DNA from: Herbiconiux gentiana
GTDB taxonomy: Bacteria; Actinomycetota; Actinomycetes; Actinomycetales; Microbacteriaceae
NCBI RefSeq assembly: GCF_024978135.1
Contig: NZ_JANTEZ010000001.1
Span: forward strand, 682,001-746,000
Direction of reading: 5' to 3'
DNA: 64,000 nt
The position numbers and the translations under genes are program-made. A model generated the notes under the pieces. It ran no database searches, was not told where the DNA came from, and saw only the letters and a list, made by a program, of their open reading frames with translations. Numbering within the stretch: the stretch's first letter is position 1; every line of letters starts with the position of its first letter. Of this stretch, positions 7,015 through 15,199 are shown one piece after another.

Positions 7015-7941
7015 CTAGCTGGGGTGCAGCAGGCGGCGGGCGAGTTCGACCGCGCCGGCCACGGGCGGCTCTCGCAGCACCGTGAAGGAATGGTCGGGCA
7101 GGGTGCGGGCCAGGCGGCGGGAAAGGGCCCGCTCGAAGCCGGGCTGGTTCGTGACGACGCCTCCGGCGGCGACCACGGCAGAACCGACCGCGCCCCGCGC
7201 CACCGCGCGCTCGACGCCGAGCGCCAGGCGCTCCGCCTCGGCGATCACGATCGCGCCGGCGTCCGAGTCCTCGGCACCGGGGCGGGCGGCGACCTCGAAG
7301 ACGAGCGGGGCCAGTTCGGCCCACATCGTGATGCCGGCGCCCTGGGTGACCGCGTCGGAGAGCTGGTGCGCATCCGTGACCCCGAAGCGCTCGAAGAGCG
7401 CCCGGCCGAGATCGCCGGGATCGCCGGTGCGGTCGACGCGGTCGAAGACCGTGCGCACGGCCTCCCGGGCGATCGACGCGGCAGAGCCGGGGTCGGCGAG
7501 CATCCATCCGTAGCCACCGGTCGAGACGACCGCACCCTGGGCATCGTGACCGACCACGATCGACCCGGTGCCCGCGATGACCGCGATGCCCTGCCGCTGA
7601 CCGGCCGCCGGAACGAGGAGATCGGCGTCGTTCACGACAACCACCGGGCCCTGGTGCACGGAGCGGAGCGCCGAGGAGAGCTCGGCGATCTGCCGGGGGC
7701 TGTCGCACCCGTGGGCACCGACACCGAGCGGAGACCTGCTGTCCGCTCCCACCTCCCTCAACTCGAATTCCAGCACGTCCAGACCACTCAGATCGCCCGG
7801 ATCTCTGGGGTCGCGCCAGGTGGCCGTCGGGAAGACCCGGTCGATCACCGCGTCACCGCGGACGGCGCGGAGGTGGGTCTTGGTGCCGCCGACGTCCAGT
7901 CCGATCAGCGTCGGGCCGCCGGTCGCGTCCTGGCCGCTCAT
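7015..7941 (-). CDS. BadF/BadG-type sugar kinase, N-acetylglucosamine kinase-like
   Basis: A 308-residue ASKHA-fold kinase. IGLDVGGTKTHLRAV at the N-terminus is phosphate motif 1, VVVNDADLLVPAAG carries the catalytic Asp region, and IAGTGSIVVG is phosphate motif 2. A glycine-rich VAAGGVVTNQPGFE lies near the C-terminus. The family includes eukaryotic-type GlcNAc kinases and bacterial glucosamine kinases, so an amino sugar is a sensible substrate. Its ATG overlaps the upstream permease stop by four bases, which argues for translational coupling within the importer operon. It would phosphorylate the sugar that the ABC system imports. Confidence 0.8.
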   Translation of the reverse strand: MSGQDATGGPTLIGLDVGGTKTHLRAVRGDAVIDRVFPTATWRDPRDPGDLSGLDVLEFELREVGADSRSPLGVGAHGCDSPRQIAELSSALRSVHQGPVVVVNDADLLVPAAGQRQGIAVIAGTGSIVVGHDAQGAVVSTGGYGWMLADPGSAASIAREAVRTVFDRVDRTGDPGDLGRALFERFGVTDAHQLSDAVTQGAGITMWAELAPLVFEVAARPGAEDSDAGAIVIAEAERLALGVERAVARGAVGSAVVAAGGVVTNQPGFERALSRRLARTLPDHSFTVLREPPVAGAVELARRLLHPS

Positions 7942-8789
7942 CCTTTCAACGCCCCGTCGGTGAGACCGCCGATGACACGCTTCTGCAGGAAGACGAACGC
8001 GATGATCAGCGGAAGGCCCGAGAGCACCACGTGTGCGAACACGAGGTTCCACCGCAGACTCTGAGCCGAACTGTTCGCGAACGAATAGAGCGACAGCGGG
8101 AGGGTCTGACTCGCGGTGCCGGTGAGCAGGAACTGCGCGAAGAAGAAGTCGCCCCACACGTTGATCACCAGCATGATCGCGCCCACCACGAGGATCGGCG
8201 TGGCCAGCGGCAGCAGGACGCGGAAGAAGGTCTGCATCCGGCTCGCCCCGTCGATCGACGCGGCCTCCTCGAGATCGATCGGCATGCTGCGGATGAAGCC
8301 GGTGGTGAGGAACACCACGATCCCGAGCCGCGTACCGATCAGCACGAGCACGTAGCCAAGCGTCGTTCCGGTCAAGCCGATCTGGCGCAGCAGGAAGATG
8401 GTCGGGATGAGGGTGGGCGGCACCAGCATCGACAGGGCGATGACGTAGAACACCGCCTGCTGCCAGCGGGCCCGGCCGCGGGCGAACACCCACGACGCGG
8501 CGGCACCGACGAGCAGCACCACGAGGACCGTCGGCACCGTGACGAGCAGGCTGTTGCCGAGCGCCCGAAGGTAGTCGCCCTCGGTAAACACCGCGCCGTA
8601 GTTATCGAGCGCGGCGAGGTCGGTGGGCAGCGCGAGATCGAGTGACGCCGCTTCGCCCGCGGGCTTCAGGGAGTTCACCACGACCATCCACACCGGCACG
8701 AGCACCCACGGGATGGCGAAGAGCGACAGGCCCGCGATGCGCAGGGCGTTCCAGGTTCGGCGTCGCCGACCCATGCTTATGGCGGTCAT
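7938..8789 (-). CDS. Carbohydrate ABC transporter permease, MalG-like
   Basis: A 283-residue inner-membrane permease of the CUT1 sugar importer class, with six predicted membrane spans. The cytoplasmic EAA loop that contacts the ATPase is EAASIDGASRMQTFFRVLLP. It overlaps both neighbours by four bases and is coupled to the MalF-like partner. No ATPase gene is in this operon; CUT1 systems in actinobacteria commonly borrow a shared MsiK-type ATPase encoded elsewhere. Confidence 0.9.
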   Translation of the reverse strand: MTAISMGRRRRTWNALRIAGLSLFAIPWVLVPVWMVVVNSLKPAGEAASLDLALPTDLAALDNYGAVFTEGDYLRALGNSLLVTVPTVLVVLLVGAAASWVFARGRARWQQAVFYVIALSMLVPPTLIPTIFLLRQIGLTGTTLGYVLVLIGTRLGIVVFLTTGFIRSMPIDLEEAASIDGASRMQTFFRVLLPLATPILVVGAIMLVINVWGDFFFAQFLLTGTASQTLPLSLYSFANSSAQSLRWNLVFAHVVLSGLPLIIAFVFLQKRVIGGLTDGALKG

Positions 8790-9748
8790 GCGCGGAGCTC
8801 CCGTCGTCGGAGGTACCAGACGAGCGGCACGGCGACCACCACGACGAGCAGCGTCACGACGAGGCCGAGCGCGCTGCCGGTACCGAAGTTGCCCTGGGCC
8901 CATTGCATACGCAGCTCCACGTAGAGAGCCCGGGTCGAATCGCCCGGCCCGCCACCCGTGCTGGCCTGAATCACGTCGTAGGCGCTGAAGGCGCCGACGA
9001 GCGTCGAGACCACGTTGAAGGTGAAGGCCGGGGCGAGCAGGGGGAAGGTGATGCGCCAGAAGCTGGTCCAGGCGGATGCTCCGTCCAGCCGCGCCGCTTC
9101 CAGCACGTCGCCCGGCACCGCGTTGATGCCGGCGATGTAGACGACCGTCGTGAGGCCGATCCACTTCCAGGCGTCCATGAAGGCGACGGCCGCGAGTGCC
9201 GTCGAGGGCTCACCCAGCCATGCCCAGTCGAAGCCGGGCACCACGATGCCGATGAAGTCGTTGACCGGCCCATCCGGTTTCAGCAGGCCCCGCCAGATGT
9301 ACCCGACGGCGAGCGGGGAGATCAGCACGGGGATGAAGAAGATCGAGCGGAAGAAGCCGTTGACGCGGTTCGAGTCGCGGAGCGCGTAGGCCAGGCTGAG
9401 GCCGATGACGTTCTGGAACGCCATGGCGATCAGCGCGTACAGCACCGTGACGACCACCGGGTGGAGGAGGCTGCCCTGCTCCATCAGCAGTGCGATGTTG
9501 TCCCACCCGTTGAAGGTGATGGCGCTGGAGTAGGTCGTCCAGTTCGTGAAGGCGAAGTAGAGGTTGAGCACCTGGGGCAGCAAGAAGAAGACACCGACCA
9601 GCACGTAGGCCGGCACGGCGAACTTCGCCAGACCGCGGAGGGTGCCCGACCCTCCCCGGGGCCCCGGGCGGGGAGGACCGGAGATGGTCCTCCCCGCCCG
9701 GAGCGAGGGCACGGCCGCACGCCGGCCGGTGCGATTCGAGACGGTCAC
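8786..9748 (-). CDS. Carbohydrate ABC transporter permease, MalF-like
   Basis: A 320-residue permease partner of the MalG-like protein. The EAA loop reads EAARLDGASAWTSFWRITFP. The first ~40 residues are basic and proline-rich (RTGRRAAVPSLRAGR) before the first membrane span, and the DNA coding for them contains a perfect 16-bp hairpin at 9664-9701. The start is GTG at 9748, overlapping the binding-protein stop by four bases. The conserved permease fold begins near LAKFAVPAYVLVG; no better start lies between the hairpin and that point. Confidence 0.9.
   Translation of the reverse strand: MTVSNRTGRRAAVPSLRAGRTISGPPRPGPRGGSGTLRGLAKFAVPAYVLVGVFFLLPQVLNLYFAFTNWTTYSSAITFNGWDNIALLMEQGSLLHPVVVTVLYALIAMAFQNVIGLSLAYALRDSNRVNGFFRSIFFIPVLISPLAVGYIWRGLLKPDGPVNDFIGIVVPGFDWAWLGEPSTALAAVAFMDAWKWIGLTTVVYIAGINAVPGDVLEAARLDGASAWTSFWRITFPLLAPAFTFNVVSTLVGAFSAYDVIQASTGGGPGDSTRALYVELRMQWAQGNFGTGSALGLVVTLLVVVVAVPLVWYLRRRELRA
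9664..9701. repeat. Perfect 16-bp inverted repeat inside permease 5' end
   Basis: Arms at 9664-9679 and 9686-9701 (CCGGGCGGGGAGGACC and its complement) with a six-base loop. It sits 44-81 bases past the binding-protein stop codon but inside the permease reading frame. A strong RNA stem here could protect the upstream message or slow transcription, raising binding protein over permease. The BMP transporter operon has a comparable hairpin right after its binding-protein gene (27192-27225). Confidence 0.7.
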
Positions 9749-11040
9749 CAGCCCTCGAGCCCCTGTGCCTTCGCCGCGGTGCCGAGCTCGGTCTGCAGCT
9801 GGTCGGCGACATCCTGCGGCGAGGTCTGGCCCGCGATGAGCTCGGACATGAGCGGCGTGATTCCGTTCATCGCGCCGGGGAGGTCGGTCTGCAGCAGGGC
9901 GCGGACGGGACCCTCGTCGTAGGCCGCCTTGATCTGCTTCATCAGCTCGCTCGTCTCGGGGTCATCGGTGCCCTCGATCAGGGGGAAGGTGCCCGACTGC
10001 TCGATGTACGAGGGGTAGTTCTCCCCCGTCGCGAACCGGATGAAGTCGAGCGCCGCGGCCTCTCGGGTGCTGTCGCCGGTCTTCGGTGCGAAGTAGCTGC
10101 CGAGGATGCCCGGCTGGATCAGCGCCTCCTTCGATGCCGCACCGACGGTACTGAAGCCGATCGTGGCATCGACCTTCGCCGAGTCGCCGTTGGCCGCGTC
10201 GACGTACACCGGCGCGATGTTCGAGTGGATCAGCTGGTAGGCGGCTTCACCCGAGAGCACGTCGGCGACGTTGTCCTCGAAGGTCGCGGTGGAGATGTCG
10301 GGGCTCATGCACCCGTCGGTGAGCAGGGTCTCGTACTCGTCGAGCCCCGCGAGCAGCGGAGAGTCGGAGTCGCCGAGCGACGCGGAACGGTCGATGATCG
10401 TGCCCGCCCAGTCGTCGTCCGACATGGAGGTGCCGTACAGGAGCGGAAGGGATGCGGTGGGCCACCCAGAGCCGCCGGCTTCGGCGAGCGTGGTGATTCC
10501 GGCACCCGACAGCGTCGCGCACTGGGCCTGGATCTCGTCGACCGTCGTGGCCGGCTCCAGACCGTTCGCCGCGAGCACGTCCTTGTTGTAGTAGACGCCC
10601 CACACCTCGGGGAAGTTCGTGATGGCCGAGTAGACCTTGCCGTCGAGGCCCCGGCCGCTGCCGTCGTAGAGCTCGCCCGACGCGTCGACGAAGTCCTCGT
10701 CGGAGAGGTCCTGGAGGTTCTCGGTGGGGTTGAGCATGGAGATGTAGGAGGAGGTCGGTGAGAACTCCATCAGGTCGGGACGGTCTCCCGCAGCCCACTT
10801 GGTGAGCAGCGAGTCCTCGTACCCGTCGGAGCTGATGGGCACCAGATCGACCTTGTTGCCGGAGGACTTCTCGTAGGCGCTGTAGACGTCGAGCAGAGCA
10901 TCCGAGTCCTGGGTGTTGTACCAGACCGTGAGCGTCGTGCTGCCCGAGTCGCCCCCGGATGATCCGGAGCAGCCGGAGAGGGCGAGGCCGGCGACGCCGA
11001 TGAGGGCGACCGCCGGGAGGACGTGGGGGCTGTGGCGCAT
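9745..11040 (-). CDS. Sugar ABC transporter lipoprotein, extracellular solute-binding family 1
   Basis: A 431-residue substrate-binding lipoprotein. The signal peptide ends in a lipobox, VAGLALSGCSGSS, so the mature protein would be anchored by Cys in the outer leaflet. The body resembles family 1 sugar-binding proteins (TLTVWYNTQDSDALLDVYSA near the N-terminus). AAGGAGATCCC precedes the ATG at 11040. It is the first gene of the operon running to the GntR regulator. The divergent promoter region 11041-11226 contains two GTC[A/T]GAC sites. Substrate unknown; the downstream kinase and SIS enzymes suggest an amino sugar or sugar-amine adduct. Confidence 0.88.
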   Translation of the reverse strand: MRHSPHVLPAVALIGVAGLALSGCSGSSGGDSGSTTLTVWYNTQDSDALLDVYSAYEKSSGNKVDLVPISSDGYEDSLLTKWAAGDRPDLMEFSPTSSYISMLNPTENLQDLSDEDFVDASGELYDGSGRGLDGKVYSAITNFPEVWGVYYNKDVLAANGLEPATTVDEIQAQCATLSGAGITTLAEAGGSGWPTASLPLLYGTSMSDDDWAGTIIDRSASLGDSDSPLLAGLDEYETLLTDGCMSPDISTATFEDNVADVLSGEAAYQLIHSNIAPVYVDAANGDSAKVDATIGFSTVGAASKEALIQPGILGSYFAPKTGDSTREAAALDFIRFATGENYPSYIEQSGTFPLIEGTDDPETSELMKQIKAAYDEGPVRALLQTDLPGAMNGITPLMSELIAGQTSPQDVADQLQTELGTAAKAQGLEGW

Positions 11041-11100
11041 GGGATCTCCTTGTAACGGTGCTTCGGATGGGATGTCGAAGTTATGACAACATCTTTGTAT

Positions 11101-11107
11101 GTCAGAC
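11101..11107. promoter_or_regulatory. Candidate GntR half-palindrome GTCAGAC upstream of importer operon
   Basis: GTCAGAC is an odd palindrome (GTC-n-GAC). Read toward the importer operon it sits in TTGTCTGACATAC, over a plausible -35 TTGTCT that is 17 bases from TCATAA. The same core recurs at 11207 and 12251, all within this divergent cluster, so it is a candidate operator for the GntR protein at 5181-5909. Confidence 0.4.
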
Positions 11108-11158
11108 AAGTTACTTGCCGTGTCGGCCATGTTACAAGAAAAACTTCGCAACTCCGAT

Positions 11159-11213
11159 TTGCTGGCCTCCTGACTGGACTGTTATAAACAGACAGAACCA
11201 CCAGTTGTCTGAC
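11159..11213 (+). promoter_or_regulatory. Predicted promoter of SIS/PfkB operon with downstream GTCTGAC operator
   Basis: TTGCTG (11159-11164) and TATAAA (11183-11188) are separated by 18 bases and form a fair sigma-70-type promoter for the gene at 11227. GTCTGAC at 11207-11213 lies just after the expected transcription start, an appropriate place for a repressor. AGGAGAATC precedes the ATG. Confidence 0.5.
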
Positions 11214-11226
11214 TTCCAGGAGAATC

Positions 11227-12240
11227 ATGCTGAACTTCGACCCCGTCCACTACATCGACGTCGAGAGCGGCGCGGCTGCGCTCGCCGCCCCGATCCGCGC
11301 CGCGATCGGCGAGCGCCTCGCTGCCGGTGCCACGAACATCTTCTTCGCCGGCTCGGGTGGTGTCGCCTTCCTCGCGCTTCCCGCCGCTCGCCTGCTCCAG
11401 ACGTCGTCGACCTTCCCGACCTTCACCGAGATGGGCGCCGAGTTGATCGTCCAGGGCAACGTGAACCTCGGCGCGGGTTCCATCGTGATCGCCCCCTCGG
11501 TCTCGGGCACGACGAAAGAGGCGATCGCCACGCTTGAGTACGCACAGTCCAAGGGCGCGACCGTCATCACCCTCACCGGCACCGCGGGTACGCCGCTCGC
11601 CGAGAAGGCCGACATCAACCTGCAGAACGACTGCGCCGACGACACCTCGAGCGAGAACTACCTGCTTCAGACCCTCCTGATCGCCCTGTCGATCATGGAT
11701 GCCCGCGGTGAGATCGCCGACTACGACCGCATCGTGGCGGAGCTGTCGACGCTCCCCGAACTGCTGGTCGCCGCCAAGGAGCAGTTCGACCCGCGTGCGG
11801 CCGAGCTGGCGCAGGAGATGGCGGAGGAGCAGAACCACATCATCACCTCCGCCGGCGGATCCTGGTTCGAGGCGGCCTACTACGGCATGTGCATCCTCGA
11901 GGAGATGCAGTGGATCTGGACCCGACCCGTGCACGCCTCGGACTTCTTCCACGGAACCCTGGAACTCGTCGAGGAGGACACCAGCGTCATCCTGCTCAAG
12001 GGCGAGGGCGAGACCCGCGAGCTGACCGACCGCGTCGAGGCCTTCGTGCCCACCGTGTCGAAGAAGCTGCGGATCATCGACTCGAAGAACTTCGAGCTGG
12101 CCGGCATCTCCGACGACGTGCGCGCGCTGATCTCACCGATCGTGTTCGCCGCGGTGCTCGAGCGCCTCAGCGCCCACCTCGAGGTCGTGCGCGACCACCC
12201 GTTGACGACCCGCCGCTACTACCGCCGGGTGTCGTACTGA
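11227..12240 (+). CDS. SIS-domain sugar-amine deglycase/isomerase, FrlB-like
   Basis: A 337-residue SIS protein. IFFAGSGGVAFLALPAARLL is the first phosphosugar-binding loop and VIAPSVSGTTKEAI the second, with the Ser/Thr cluster that holds the phosphate. It is followed 38 bases later by a PfkB kinase, the same FrlB/FrlD pairing known from fructoselysine use: the kinase makes the 6-phosphate and the SIS enzyme splits it into glucose-6-phosphate and the free amine. A conserved acidic segment EEMQWIWTRPVHASDFFHGT contains candidate catalytic residues. The best guess is a fructosamine-6-phosphate-type substrate, but other sugar-amine phosphates are possible. Confidence 0.75.
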   Translation: MLNFDPVHYIDVESGAAALAAPIRAAIGERLAAGATNIFFAGSGGVAFLALPAARLLQTSSTFPTFTEMGAELIVQGNVNLGAGSIVIAPSVSGTTKEAIATLEYAQSKGATVITLTGTAGTPLAEKADINLQNDCADDTSSENYLLQTLLIALSIMDARGEIADYDRIVAELSTLPELLVAAKEQFDPRAAELAQEMAEEQNHIITSAGGSWFEAAYYGMCILEEMQWIWTRPVHASDFFHGTLELVEEDTSVILLKGEGETRELTDRVEAFVPTVSKKLRIIDSKNFELAGISDDVRALISPIVFAAVLERLSAHLEVVRDHPLTTRRYYRRVSY

Positions 12241-12243
12241 TCG

Positions 12244-12260
12244 GTCTAGTGTCTGACTAG
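12244..12260. promoter_or_regulatory. Inverted repeat with GTCTGAC between SIS and PfkB genes
   Basis: CTAGT (12246-12250) and ACTAG (12255-12259) flank GTCTG, so the third GTCTGAC copy (12251-12257) sits in a small palindrome just after the SIS stop codon. It could be a secondary operator or part of an internal control element. Confidence 0.35.
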
Positions 12261-12278
12261 CCCCACGAGAATGAATGG

Positions 12279-13115
12279 ATGCCCGTGATCGACGCTCCCT
12301 CCCCCGACAGCCCCTCGGCGACAGCACCCCGCTTCGCCGTGGTGGGCGACAACACCATCGATCGCTACCTCGACGGCGACGGCGGTGTGCTCGTCGGCGG
12401 GAACGCGTTGAACGTCGCCGTGCAGCTCGCGCTGCACGGCGACGCGGTGCGGTACTTCGGTGCCGTGGCCGACGATCGCGACGGCCGGATCATCCGCGCG
12501 GCGCTGGACAGCGCGGGCATCGGGGACGCCGACGTGTCGACACTGCCCGGCTTCTCGGCGGTGACCGAGATCCGCACCCTCGCGAACGGTGACCGCGTGT
12601 TCGAGCGGGAGGAGTTCGGCGTCACCGCCGACTACTACCCCTCGAACGCGGAGATCGAGTCCATCGCGCAGGCGGATCGGGTGCACATCGGCATGCTGCC
12701 GAGGGCCGGCGAGCTGCGCGCCGCCCTGCGTGCCTCGAATCCGCACTGCGTCATCAGCCAGGACCTCGGTGTCTCGGCCGGCACCGACTCTCTCGACATC
12801 GCGTTCTCGTCGGGTGCCATGCTCGAGGGCACCTCCCCCGAGGAGGAGCTGGAACAGCAGCTCGCCGCGGGGGTGCGGTTCGCCGTCGTGACGCTCGGCG
12901 AGGACGGAAGCATCGGGTCGTCGCAGGCCGGGTGGGTTGTGCACTGCGCTGCGGCACCGACCACCGTGGTCGATACGACCGGGGCGGGTGACAGCTTCAT
13001 CGCAGGCTTCCTGCACGCTCACGCGCAAGGGGCGGAGCTGGAGTCCTGCCTCGCCTCGGGGGCGGATTGGGCCGCCGTCACCTGTGGGCACGTGGGCGGG
13101 TGGCCGCAGGACTAG
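12279..13115 (+). CDS. PfkB-family carbohydrate kinase, FrlD-like
   Basis: A 278-residue ribokinase-fold enzyme. VGGNALNVAVQLALHGDAV near the N-terminus is the sugar-binding start, and VDTTGAGDSFIAGFLHAHA carries the ATP-binding anion hole and catalytic Asp. PfkB kinases next to an FrlB-like SIS protein are typically fructoselysine 6-kinases. It is shorter than many PfkB proteins (usually 300-320), as FrlD proteins tend to be. With the BadF-type kinase at 7015, the locus holds two sugar kinases of unrelated folds. Confidence 0.75.
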   Translation: MPVIDAPSPDSPSATAPRFAVVGDNTIDRYLDGDGGVLVGGNALNVAVQLALHGDAVRYFGAVADDRDGRIIRAALDSAGIGDADVSTLPGFSAVTEIRTLANGDRVFEREEFGVTADYYPSNAEIESIAQADRVHIGMLPRAGELRAALRASNPHCVISQDLGVSAGTDSLDIAFSSGAMLEGTSPEEELEQQLAAGVRFAVVTLGEDGSIGSSQAGWVVHCAAAPTTVVDTTGAGDSFIAGFLHAHAQGAELESCLASGADWAAVTCGHVGGWPQD

Positions 13116-13162
13116 CGCTCGAGCAGGACGAAAGGCAGGACGAGCAGCGCCTCCGCCGCGGG

Positions 13163-13196
13163 CCCCGGGAGAAAGACGGCATTCTCTCCCCCGGGC
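13163..13196. terminator. Possible bidirectional terminator hairpin
   Basis: CCCGGGAGAA and TTCTCTCCCCCGGG can pair with a small bulge between the convergent PfkB and TetR genes. The CCCGGG cores pair perfectly. Confidence 0.35.
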
Positions 13197-13223
13197 GTCG
13201 CGGCAGGACGACCGAGGTCCAAC

Positions 13224-13805
13224 TCACCTGAGCTCGGCAGCCGCCGCTCGGAGTTCGGCGAAGGCGGCCGCCGTGTAGGTGGTCAGCTCGCCCGGTGTGT
13301 CGTCGTGCGACGGGTCGGACCAGCGGCGGTAGCCGAGACCGAAGGCGAGCACGCCGAGCTCGGCTGCGACCTGCGCCGCCGTGTCGCTGACGCCGCGGGC
13401 TCGCAGCGCATCCGCCATCGCCGCCGCCAGGCCGATGCTCTTCATCGCGTTGCGCGCGCGCAGCTCCTCGTTCGCGTCGATCGCCGCATGCAGGCGAGGG
13501 CCGAGGCCGCGGTTGAAGTCGGTCATCGCACCGGATGCGCGGTCGAGCCCCGCGGCCACCGCCTCGAGCGGGGTCGCCTCGGCCGGCGCGGCCAGGATGC
13601 CCTCGGCCAGCAGACCGCTCAGCATCTCCTGCCCGGCCGAGAGCAGCTCGCGCTTGTCGCTGAAGTGCCGGAAGAACGTGCTGCGCGTCAGCTCGGCGCG
13701 CTCGGCGATCTGCGCGACGGTCGTCTCGTCATAGCCCTGTTCGGTGAAGAGGTCGAGGGCCGCTTCGACGAGGCGATCGCGCGCATCCGGTTTCCATCTG
13801 GGCAT
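13224..13805 (-). CDS. TetR-family repressor
   Basis: A 193-residue regulator. The N-terminal HTH is typical: DRLVEAALDLFTEQGYDETT then VAQIAERAELTRSTFFRHFS with the FRHF recognition helix end. The C-terminal helical domain resembles the TetR_C_33/MftR-like type and gives no ligand clue. It is divergent from an NAD-dependent reductase at 13890. Two 22-bp palindromes in the 84-base gap, three helical turns apart, are its likely operators and would control both genes. Confidence 0.88.
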   Translation of the reverse strand: MPRWKPDARDRLVEAALDLFTEQGYDETTVAQIAERAELTRSTFFRHFSDKRELLSAGQEMLSGLLAEGILAAPAEATPLEAVAAGLDRASGAMTDFNRGLGPRLHAAIDANEELRARNAMKSIGLAAAMADALRARGVSDTAAQVAAELGVLAFGLGYRRWSDPSHDDTPGELTTYTAAAFAELRAAAAELR

Positions 13806-13818
13806 AGTTCATCCTACG

Positions 13819-13840
13819 TGATGCGACAGGTGTCTCATCA
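13819..13840. promoter_or_regulatory. TetR operator O1, 22-bp palindrome
   Basis: Half-sites TGATGCGACA (13819-13828) and TGTCTCATCA (13831-13840) are inverted and differ at one position. They are separated by GG. This lies 14 bases upstream of the TetR start codon. Confidence 0.7.
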
Positions 13841-13851
13841 AGGTGCTACGG

Positions 13852-13873
13852 TGATGGGACATCAGTCGCATCA
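13852..13873. promoter_or_regulatory. TetR operator O2, 22-bp palindrome
   Basis: Half-sites TGATGGGACA (13852-13861) and AGTCGCATCA (13864-13873) repeat the O1 design. The start-to-start distance to O1 is 33 bp, three turns of helix, so two dimers would bind on the same face. It ends 16 bases before the reductase ATG and overlaps its likely promoter. Confidence 0.7.
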
Positions 13874-13889
13874 CCTGTGGAGGTCGCTC

Positions 13890-14771
13890 ATGCGCGTCTT
13901 CATCACCGGGGCAACCGGACTCATCGGCTCGGCCGTCGTGGCCGAACTGCTCGCGAACGGGCACTCCGTCACCGCTCTCGCCCGCTCGGACGCGTCGGCG
14001 GCCGCGGCCACTGCAGCCGGCGCCACCGCCGTGCGCGGATCGCTCGTCGACCTCGACGTGCTGCAGTCGGCGGCAGCGTCCGCCGACGGGGTGATCCACC
14101 TCGCGTTCGGCAATGACTTCAGCTCGGCCGAGGCGCTCACCCAGAACATCGCCGAGGAGTCGGCCGCGCTCGCCACCCTGGGCGACGCCCTCGTCGGCAC
14201 GGGCAAGCCGCTCGTCACGGTCTCGGGCACGCCGTGGATCCCGGGGCGCGCGTCGACCGAGAACGACCCGTTGCCCCTCGACGGGCCGGTCGGCGGGCGC
14301 GGCGTCTCAGTAGAGCGGATGCTCGGCCTCTCGTCGCGCGGAGTGCGCGGCTCGGCCATCCGGCTGCCCCGCACCGTGCACAACGAGGGGCAGGGCGGAT
14401 TCGCCGGACTGCTGACACAGTTCGCGCGGCAGGCCGGGGTCGCGGGGTACCCGGGCGACGGGGCTCAGCGCTGGCCGGCCGTGCACGCGCTGGACGCGGC
14501 GGTGCTGTTCCGGCTCGCGCTCGAGGGCTCGCCTGCCGGGCGAGCGTGGCACGCCGTCCACGACGAGGGCGACACGGTGCTCGACATCGTCTCGGTGATC
14601 GGGCGGCGCCTCGGGCTGCCGGTCGAACCGCGTCCCTTGTCGGAGTTCGGCCCGATCGGTCCAGTCTTCGCGACCGATCAGCCGGCGTCGAGCGCCCTCA
14701 CGCGCGCGGAGCTCGGCTGGCAGCCGACGCACCCCCGCCTGCTCGCCGACCTCGAGCAGCTGGAGGCCTAG
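13890..14771 (+). CDS. NAD(P)-dependent epimerase/dehydratase-like reductase
   Basis: A 293-residue extended-SDR protein. MRVFITGATGLIGSAVVAEL carries the TGxxGxxG nucleotide motif. No clear YxxxK is present where expected, as is common in atypical SDRs of this subfamily (for example SDR_a/NmrA-like reductases). GGAGGTCGCTC precedes the ATG at 13890, which decides the start. The gene is divergent from TetR and sits behind its second operator, so it is the presumed regulated target. Induction would occur when an unknown ligand releases TetR. Confidence 0.8.
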   Translation: MRVFITGATGLIGSAVVAELLANGHSVTALARSDASAAAATAAGATAVRGSLVDLDVLQSAAASADGVIHLAFGNDFSSAEALTQNIAEESAALATLGDALVGTGKPLVTVSGTPWIPGRASTENDPLPLDGPVGGRGVSVERMLGLSSRGVRGSAIRLPRTVHNEGQGGFAGLLTQFARQAGVAGYPGDGAQRWPAVHALDAAVLFRLALEGSPAGRAWHAVHDEGDTVLDIVSVIGRRLGLPVEPRPLSEFGPIGPVFATDQPASSALTRAELGWQPTHPRLLADLEQLEA

Positions 14772-14871
14772 CGCTGCGCGCCCATCTCGAGCCGGATGTC
14801 GGTGCCTCCGTCTATGGTTACCGCAATCCCTACGATCACGCCGTTACACCGATCACGAGAGTAGGAAACCC

Positions 14872-15141
14872 ATGCCGAAAGACGCATCTCGCAACGCTCA
14901 CAAAAGCCGTCCCGATGGAAGTCAGCGAGACCCTCATCCTCTGGCGAAATCTGAGGAGGGACTCCCGTTTCCGCTTTCTTTCGACATCAGCATCGGCGAG
15001 ACGGAACGGTTCAGCAAGCTGGCGACTCGCTCCCGACTATCCGGTGCGGAACTGGCCCGCCATGCGTTCGTGGCGGGGTTGGAGCAGATGGAAGAGGACA
15101 TCCGGCTCGTCGACGCATTGCGGGAGGCCGCTTCCGATTGA
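14872..15141 (+). CDS. Small protein, possible ribbon-helix-helix
   Basis: An 89-residue protein I do not recognise. The first 30 residues are charged and probably disordered. From about residue 36, FDISIGETERFSKLATRSRL then SGAELARHAFVAGLEQMEED looks like a beta-strand followed by two helices, the ribbon-helix-helix pattern of small antitoxins and repressors. GTAGGAAACCC precedes the ATG. It stands alone between the reductase and a convergent MFS gene, and no toxin partner is next to it. Confidence 0.5.
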   Translation: MPKDASRNAHKSRPDGSQRDPHPLAKSEEGLPFPLSFDISIGETERFSKLATRSRLSGAELARHAFVAGLEQMEEDIRLVDALREAASD

Positions 15142-15199
15142 GCTAACCATGCTGACAGATCGTGGGTGGCGCTCGACCGTGACCGGAGTCGGCTTGGGT

